11,273 nt of DNA from Rhizobiales bacterium CCH10-E5. Lineage in GTDB: Bacteria > Pseudomonadota > Alphaproteobacteria > Rhizobiales > Beijerinckiaceae. The notes under the pieces were generated by a model, which saw nothing but the letters and a program-made list of their open reading frames with translations, was not told the origin of the DNA and did no database searches. Numbering within the stretch: the stretch's first letter is position 1; every line of letters begins with the position of its first letter. The stretch lies in NCBI GenBank assembly GCA_001556125.1, contig LSIG01000027.1, positions 1 to 11,273 of the forward strand. The letters run 5' to 3'. A program made the position numbers and the translations under genes. This document shows, one piece after another, positions 7,488 through 11,273 of this stretch.

Positions 7488-7636
7488 GCGCCAGGCTCCT
7501 CTAGGCCGGACCGTCTAACACGTAAATTTATTTTTGCACATCACACATTTTACCCTTGCAGGATCGGCATTAATGTCTATTGTGCAAATTACGCTATAAC
7601 GAAGCGAGCGGGGCGCCGCTGGAACGGAGCAGAGCA
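7488..7636. promoter_or_regulatory. Divergent control region with an inverted repeat
   Basis: This AT-rich gap separates two divergent genes, so it must hold promoters for both. TTTGCACA at 7533-7540 and its exact complement TGTGCAAA at 7581-7588 form an inverted pair with 40 bases between, suitable for a dimeric regulator or looping. TATAAC at 7595-7600 could be a -10 box for the rightward gene, though no good -35 was found. The rightward gene has GGAG at 7626-7629. Confidence 0.45.
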
Positions 7637-8422
7637 ATGAACGCGCATGCGCAGAAGATTCTCGGGGGCACGACCACCGGCCAGGGCCGAGTACCCAATG
7701 GGCGTTATCTGATGGAGATCGTCGAAAGCGACGCCGTGAGTCATGGCGGCACAACCGACCTTGTTTTTACGGCGGAGGTGATGCGCGGTGACCATGCTGG
7801 CAAGAAGGTCGCGTTTCGGATGCGGCTCAACTCGATGACTGCCCCTGACGACGACACGGTGGACGAAGAACACAGCGGACCGGATCTGATCGAATACGAC
7901 TCGCTGTGTCGTGCGACCGGTCTCGATAACCCGACATTCGTCGAGGACTTCCGCAATCGGCCCTTCAGCGCTCTCGTGATCGGTCGCGGCCTGAAACAAA
8001 TGTTAGCCGGATTCGAAGGCCCTGAATTTTCCATCGGACCCGACAACAAGACACCCCCCGCCCCGAAGCAGGCCAAGCCGGCTCCCGCCCGTGGCCCCGA
8101 TGGCCGGTTCCTGCCGCGGATCCACGCTGAGGCGGAAGCCGCGGTCGAGCAACCTGAAAAGTGCAAGCCTTGGGAGGTTGTCGCTGCTTGGACGCCGGAG
8201 CAGCGCTTCATGTTCGATCTTGAAGGTGAACTCTTCAAAATGGTCGCCCTCGCTGAGATTCTTGAGGCGTTGACCACTCCACTCACGAACAACATAACCC
8301 GGCACGACCGCTACTGTGCTGCCGCACTCGATTATGCCTCGTCCAATCTGGTCGAGGCCGTGCGCGCAATCGAAGAGCGCTACATGGCGGTCCGGTTCCC
8401 CGAGAAGGCGCACGCCGCATGA
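7637..8422 (+). CDS. DUF669-like phage protein (putative single-strand DNA-binding) with helical C-terminal domain
   Basis: The 261-residue product seems to have two domains joined by a Pro/Ala/Lys-rich linker (about 138-180, with PAPKQAKPAPARGPDGRFLP). Residues ~20-120 (GRYLMEIVESDAV, then GGTTDLVFTAEVMRGDHAGKKVAFRM, broken by GDHAGKK, then LCRATGLDNPTFVEDFRNRPF) resemble DUF669 proteins, which sit in phage replication modules and are thought to bind single-stranded DNA. The assignment rests on pattern only. Residues ~185-255 are helical (FDLEGELFKMVALAEILEAL and NLVEAVRAIEERYMAV) and not assigned. The ATG at 7637 has GGAG seven bases upstream. It is the first gene of the rightward run leading to AlpA and the DUF3987 protein. 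A helper role in element replication is inferred from domain type and neighbours. Confidence 0.7.
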   Translation: MNAHAQKILGGTTTGQGRVPNGRYLMEIVESDAVSHGGTTDLVFTAEVMRGDHAGKKVAFRMRLNSMTAPDDDTVDEEHSGPDLIEYDSLCRATGLDNPTFVEDFRNRPFSALVIGRGLKQMLAGFEGPEFSIGPDNKTPPAPKQAKPAPARGPDGRFLPRIHAEAEAAVEQPEKCKPWEVVAAWTPEQRFMFDLEGELFKMVALAEILEALTTPLTNNITRHDRYCAAALDYASSNLVEAVRAIEERYMAVRFPEKAHAA

Positions 8423-8523
8423 AGGGGCTTCGCGACTACGGGATGCGAGGACGCTTCATCGTGCCGACCAGTGTCCGCTGGCGCGGACGGTCGCCGCAGC
8501 GCGGTCCACGCCCCGGTAAATAG
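8419..8523 (+). CDS. Possible 34-residue basic ORF, translationally coupled
   Basis: Its ATG overlaps the TGA of the upstream gene (ATGA), a classic coupling arrangement. The product is very basic (MKGLRDYGMRGRFIVPTSVR, then an Arg/Pro/Gly-rich tail ending in GK). No domain is recognised, and the composition could equally arise from GC-rich non-coding DNA. It ends eight bases before a hairpin that precedes alpA, so it might instead act as a leader-type ORF. Confidence 0.3.
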   Translation: MKGLRDYGMRGRFIVPTSVRWRGRSPQRGPRPGK

Positions 8524-8530
8524 CACAGCC

Positions 8531-8570
8531 GGGAGAGGGCACCAGTCCTGGCAGATAGCTGCCCTCTCCC
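8531..8570 (+). promoter_or_regulatory. Hairpin upstream of alpA (11-bp stem)
   Basis: GGGAGAGGGCA (8531-8541) pairs perfectly with TGCCCTCTCCC (8560-8570) across an 18-base loop. There is no run of T after it, so it is not a textbook intrinsic terminator. It lies 20 bases before the Shine-Dalgarno sequence of alpA and could act as an attenuator, processing site or RNA-stability element. Confidence 0.55.
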
Positions 8571-8605
8571 TACACCCCTGCATTTCAGCAAAGGAGCGCG
8601 CCGTT

Positions 8606-8833
8606 ATGGCCCAGACCCCGACCGCCGACAACGATAACACCCCCATCCTGATCAGCATCAAGGAGGCCGCCACCCTCACTTCCATGAGCCGGCCGCTGAT
8701 CAACATTTTGCGAACCGAGGGCGATTTCCCAAAGGCGGTTCAGTTGAGCGAACGCCGCATAGCCTTCGTCCGCACCGAGGTCATGGACTGGATCCGGCGC
8801 CGCACAAGCGCTCGGGCTGGCGTCATGGGGTGA
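8606..8833 (+). CDS. AlpA-family regulator (small helix-turn-helix protein)
   Basis: AlpA-type proteins are small winged-helix DNA-binding regulators of prophages and satellites; they control excision or replication genes. The 75-residue product has a short polar N-terminus, then ILISIKEAATLTSMSRPLIN (helix-turn-helix, about residues 14-34), a wing around FPKAVQLSERRIAFVRTE, and a C-terminal helix VMDWIRRRTSAR. This order matches the AlpA/MerR-like excisionase fold. The start at 8606 has AAGGAG at 8591-8596, nine bases upstream. It is flanked on both sides by strong hairpins and lies between the DUF669-like gene and the replication protein gene, consistent with a control role for the element. 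Confidence 0.88.
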   Translation: MAQTPTADNDNTPILISIKEAATLTSMSRPLINILRTEGDFPKAVQLSERRIAFVRTEVMDWIRRRTSARAGVMG

Positions 8834-8835
8834 TA

Positions 8836-8874
8836 AATCTGCTGCGGAGGCGGATGGAGTCTCCGCAGCAGATT
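8836..8874 (+). terminator. Strong hairpin directly after alpA (14-bp perfect stem)
   Basis: AATCTGCTGCGGAG (8836-8849) pairs perfectly with CTCCGCAGCAGATT (8861-8874), with an 11-base loop. It starts three bases after the alpA stop codon, a terminator-like position, although only TT follows the stem before G-rich sequence. It may terminate partly or protect the alpA transcript's 3' end. Confidence 0.6.
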
Positions 8875-8925
8875 GGCCGTGAGCCACCAGCAAAACCGCC
8901 CGAAATGGAAACCGGCTCCTCCACC

Positions 8926-8963
8926 CCGCCCGCATCCGCGGGCGGTATCGCGCCCGTATGGGC
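8926..8963 (+). promoter_or_regulatory. GC-rich tandem hairpins in the leader of the 85-aa gene
   Basis: CCGCCCGC (8926-8933) pairs perfectly with GCGGGCGG (8938-8945) over an ATCC tetraloop, followed at once by GCCC-GTAT-GGGC (8952-8963). The second arm can alternatively pair as CGGGCG (8939-8944) with CGCCCG (8951-8956), so two mutually exclusive folds exist. The segment lies about 20 bases before the TTG start of the next gene; together with the hairpin at 8836-8874 it makes the whole alpA-downstream gap highly structured. Confidence 0.45.
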
Positions 8964-8983
8964 AATCAAGAGGAAACTGCGAA

Positions 8984-9241
8984 TTGCAGATTTGCGAACT
9001 CGAGCCCCAGCAGTGGGGCGGATCCAACACCGTAGCAAAATTCAGCGTGAAACTGAGCGAAGACCTGAAGCTAGTTGCGCTCCGGCTATGCCGCAGGGGC
9101 GACGGCGCCTATCGAACCCGCGCGCCAAACATCAACGGCAAGGCCGCCTTTCACGTCGGGCCAGAGCTTGCAGAGAAGATCACCGCGGCTGCGGTGGAAG
9201 CTTACCGTGGAGGGCGCACTGCCAATGAAAACCGCGATTGA
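8984..9241 (+). CDS. Small conserved-looking hypothetical protein upstream of the DUF3987 gene
   Basis: Not a named family, but the 85-residue sequence has the look of a real protein: ICELEPQQWGGSNTVAKFSV, then KLSEDLKLVALRLCRRGDGA, a YRTRAPNINGKAAFHV segment and an amphipathic helix ELAEKITAAAVEAYRGGRT. From memory, similar short proteins occur beside DUF3987 genes in rhizobial elements; this was not checked. The TTG at 8984 is chosen because AGAGGA lies nine bases upstream and the family-like part begins there. The frame also opens at TTG 8873 and GTG 8879, but that sequence covers the hairpins and is Pro/Arg-rich. The end overlaps the DUF3987 gene start by 17 bases, so the two are probably translationally coupled and may work together. 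Confidence 0.7.
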   Translation: MQICELEPQQWGGSNTVAKFSVKLSEDLKLVALRLCRRGDGAYRTRAPNINGKAAFHVGPELAEKITAAAVEAYRGGRTANENRD

Positions 9242-10925
9242 TCTGCTACCTGCTGTGCAAGATCGGTTCGGCGGGCTACTCAAAGGCACGTTGATTTCCG
9301 GCGCGACTGTAGCTGGCCAGGCGTGCGACGTCGGCCTCACCATGGACGGGAACATCCGCGTTTGTAACGTCGCCGAAGGCGTGCACGGCGCCCGCGATCT
9401 GGTCCGGTTCATCCGCATGGAAATCGGCCTGCCCGCACTGCCTCCCGCTGCCGCTAACGACAATGCGCCCGTTGACCTTTGGGCCGAGCGCCAGAGGCCG
9501 CCACTACCGGCCGGCTTGCTGCCTCCGGTCATCGAGCGTTTCGCCCGCGAGCGTGGACAGCAGATGGGTGTTGATCCGGGCGGGCTGGCGGCGTCAGCTT
9601 TGGCAGTCTGCGCCGCAGCTATCCCGGACGGGATCAAGCTTCAGGTCAAGGCGCACGACCCCGACTGGGCAGAATCGGCTCGTCTATGGGTCGCACTCGT
9701 CGGCGGGCCATCGACCAAAAAGTCACCCGTCATCGCCGCCGCATCGAAGCCACTCCGCGAGATCGATCATGCGTTGGTTCGCGAGTATCAGTCGGCGGCT
9801 GCGGCTCATGACGCCCTCGAACCGAAGGACCGGGCATCAACGCCAAAGCCGCCGCAGCGCCGCGCCGTCATCGAGGACGTCACAGTCGAGTCTGCGCAGG
9901 AAGTGCTGCGTGACAGTCCGGAGGGGGCGTTGCTCTATCGTGACGAATTATCTGGCTGGTTCGGCTCGATGGAGCGTTACGGCTCCACAAAGGGCGCCGC
10001 TGCCGACCGCAGCTTCTGGCTACAAGCCTTCAATGGCGGCGCGCATTCAGTCAACCGGATCGGGCGCGGGCTTGTCTACGTCCCCAACCTGTCCGTCAGT
10101 CTGCTGGGCGGAATCCAGCCGGAGCCGATGCGTGCCATCGCCAACGACACCAGCGACGACGGATTGATCCAGCGCTTGCTTCCGATTGTTCTCGGGCCGG
10201 CTGGTGTGGATAGCGACGAGCCACCTTCCGGGGCGGTCGAGGACTACAACCGCGAAGTTCGCCGCCTTAACACGCTCGGCCGACCGCGGCGCCACATCGG
10301 TGTATTGCCGGTTGACGCCCCGCTTCGCTTTTCGCCGGCGGCCCAAGTGTTCCGTAACGACCTGGCCGCGCGCCATCACGAGATGGCCACAACGTGGGAA
10401 ACCGTGAACCGGAAACTCGCTGCGCATATCGGCAAGTACGACGGCATGTTTGCGCGGCTATGCGTGGTTTTCCACTGCCTGGAATGCGATGGGCCGTTCC
10501 CGGATCCGGAAGTCAGCGTGCTGACGGCCGAGCGTGCTGCGGACTTCCTGCATGACTTTTTGTTCCGGCATGCGCTGGCCTTTTATTCGAATGTGCTGGG
10601 GTTGTCCGATGGGCAGGACGTCGTGATCGAAACGGCGAACTACATCCTCGCCCACACTTTGGAAGAGGTCACGCCGCGGGACGTCATGCGCGGTAGCCGC
10701 GCTATGCGGGCACTCGACAAGGACGGAGCAATGGCGGTTCTGCACCGGCTGGACGCGATGGGCTGGCTTGATCCCGTGGATGTGCGTGGGAACCAGCACG
10801 CTCCGCGCTTCCGCGTCAGACCCGCCGTTCACGACCTGTTTGAGATGCGGGCCGACGCGGAAGCCGAAAGGCGTGCCGCAATCCGCATAGCGATCGCCGA
10901 GACTGCAACCAAAGCGGATATTTAA
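9225..10925 (+). CDS. DUF3987 protein, helicase/primase-type replication ATPase of a mobile element
   Basis: The 566-residue product has a short N-terminal region (1-85), then the DUF3987 domain (about 90-500), a RecA/DnaB-like ATPase family found in phage and island replication modules. A Walker A-like loop GGPSTKKSP is at 160-168 and a Walker B-like LLYRDEL at 236-242. These are followed by the family signatures GWFGSMERYGSTKGAAADRS, FWLQAFNGG, SVNRIGRGL, SVSLLGGIQPEPMRAI and DDGLIQRLLPIVL (about 311-323). The C-terminal part (about 505-545: VMRGSRAMRALDKDGAMAVL, then GWLDP, RFRVRP) looks like a winged helix that may contact DNA. No separate primase domain is visible. The ATG at 9225 has GGAGGG about 11 bases upstream and overlaps the previous gene by 17 bases. 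An earlier frame opening at 9075 falls inside that gene and is not used. Role in element replication is inferred from family and neighbours. Confidence 0.88.
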   Translation: MKTAIDLLPAVQDRFGGLLKGTLISGATVAGQACDVGLTMDGNIRVCNVAEGVHGARDLVRFIRMEIGLPALPPAAANDNAPVDLWAERQRPPLPAGLLPPVIERFARERGQQMGVDPGGLAASALAVCAAAIPDGIKLQVKAHDPDWAESARLWVALVGGPSTKKSPVIAAASKPLREIDHALVREYQSAAAAHDALEPKDRASTPKPPQRRAVIEDVTVESAQEVLRDSPEGALLYRDELSGWFGSMERYGSTKGAAADRSFWLQAFNGGAHSVNRIGRGLVYVPNLSVSLLGGIQPEPMRAIANDTSDDGLIQRLLPIVLGPAGVDSDEPPSGAVEDYNREVRRLNTLGRPRRHIGVLPVDAPLRFSPAAQVFRNDLAARHHEMATTWETVNRKLAAHIGKYDGMFARLCVVFHCLECDGPFPDPEVSVLTAERAADFLHDFLFRHALAFYSNVLGLSDGQDVVIETANYILAHTLEEVTPRDVMRGSRAMRALDKDGAMAVLHRLDAMGWLDPVDVRGNQHAPRFRVRPAVHDLFEMRADAEAERRAAIRIAIAETATKADI

Positions 10926-11273
10926 TTGAGGGCACACTTGTCACCACTTGTCCCTTGCGCGCTAGGCAAAGAAGATCGTGACCTATTTTTCTATATAATA
11001 GGGACTTCTAGCCTCACCCGCGCCCAAGGGACGGGTGGTGACAAGTAGGGGACATCCCATCCCTGTCCCCGGCCACCACCCGCACCAGCCGCCCCGGTCA
11101 ACGCTAACCCTAGTACAGTTTTTGCCTCGCGCCCGCGCAAGCGCGCAGCGGTAGGGGGTGGGTGTGTCTTTCATAGCACTGCTATTTGCCGCACCCGCGG
11201 GGAACTCATGCGCAACTAAGAGTCCGTCCCGGAACTCATGACGCTCGCGCGATGCGGCGGATAAGAACCATGG
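10926..11273. other. Gene-free structured region after the DUF3987 gene
   Basis: No convincing coding region on either strand in these ~350 bases. They contain a long inverted repeat (10936-10954 with 11028-11046), a tandem CACTTGTC repeat, an AT-rich island with TATAAT at 10994-10999, a dyad GGGGAC/GTCCCC (11048-11053, 11065-11070), a small CGCGC-AA-GCGCG hairpin (11134-11145), and the direct repeat GGAACTCATG at 11201 and 11231. An ATG at 11270 after GGCGGA may start the next gene, but only four bases of it are visible. Confidence 0.6.
10936..11046. repeat. Inverted repeat of 19 bases with iteron-like direct repeats in one arm
   Basis: The left arm ACTTGTCACCACTTGTCCC (10936-10954) and right arm GGGACGGGTGGTGACAAGT (11028-11046) are complementary at 17 of 19 positions, with 12 consecutive at the outer ends. 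The left arm itself contains CACTTGTC twice (10935-10942 and 10945-10952), exactly ten bases apart, one helical turn. The space between is AT-rich around 10981-11000 (TATTTTTCTATATAATAG). It could be a protein-binding site at a replication origin, a large terminator-like RNA hairpin or a structured RNA. Confidence 0.5.

Noticed and set aside
6874..7519. GTTAGACGG / CCGTCTAAC inverted repeat flanking the 188-aa gene
   Set aside because: A nine-base match over ~640 bases is expected by chance about once; no transposase or target duplication supports a mobile unit.
7580..7636. Upstream TTG start for the DUF669-like gene
   Set aside because: It lies inside the inverted repeat and promoter region; the ATG at 7637 has a proper ribosome binding site.
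8830..9228. Plus-strand frame overlapping the 85-aa gene
   Set aside because: Arg-rich sequence without folding pattern; the +1-shifted frame gives a convincing small protein with a ribosome site.
10983..11174. 63-codon minus-strand frame in the final non-coding region
   Set aside because: No ribosome site, no recognisable protein pattern, and it coincides with the inverted repeats and GC-rich dyads.
1..11273. CRISPR array, riboswitch or insertion sequence
   Set aside because: No regularly spaced repeat series, no recognised riboswitch core and no transposase gene were seen on either strand.

Overview
The window looks like a chromosome segment of a high-GC alphaproteobacterium, most likely Hyphomicrobiales (a Bosea- or Methylobacterium-like organism). 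This is inferred from the GC-rich codon use, the TRAP-TAXI transporter, the 17-bp palindromic intergenic repeat of a type common in that group, and the phage-type proteins. No rRNA or species marker is present, so the genus is a guess.

Layout. (1) Bases 1 to about 789 are the end of an integrated element. They carry the N-terminal 244 codons of a large serine recombinase, read leftward and cut by the window edge. The element is inserted in comM (yifB, Mg-chelatase-like AAA+ ATPase), and only the first ~214 codons of that gene lie beside it (789-1430). The reading frame departs from ComM just before the Walker A loop. (2) Bases 1499-6554 are ordinary core genes, all on the minus strand: a fused TRAP permease, its TAXI-type periplasmic binding protein, a UPF0114 membrane protein, msrA, and a small two-helix membrane protein. 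(3) A complete tRNA-Ser(GGA) with encoded CCA lies on the plus strand at 6763-6852, behind a good sigma70-type promoter. (4) From about 6853 onward the sequence is phage- or satellite-like: a minus-strand hypothetical protein with a DNA-binding-like N-terminus, a divergent control region, and a plus-strand run consisting of a DUF669-like (putative ssDNA-binding) protein, a possible 34-aa coupled ORF, an AlpA-type regulator, a small TTG-started protein and a DUF3987 helicase/primase-type protein. (5) The last ~350 bases have no gene but contain dyads and short direct repeats.

How the parts work together. The TAXI protein and fused permease form one secondary transporter. The right-hand genes read as the control and replication module of a prophage, satellite or integrative element, perhaps anchored at the tRNA-Ser gene; its integrase and far end are not in the window. 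The ~6 kb of core sequence therefore appears to be flanked by two different integrated elements: one in comM (serine recombinase), one next to tRNA-Ser. The most interesting points are the comM junction, the hairpin-rich leader segments around alpA, and the structured non-coding region after the DUF3987 gene.
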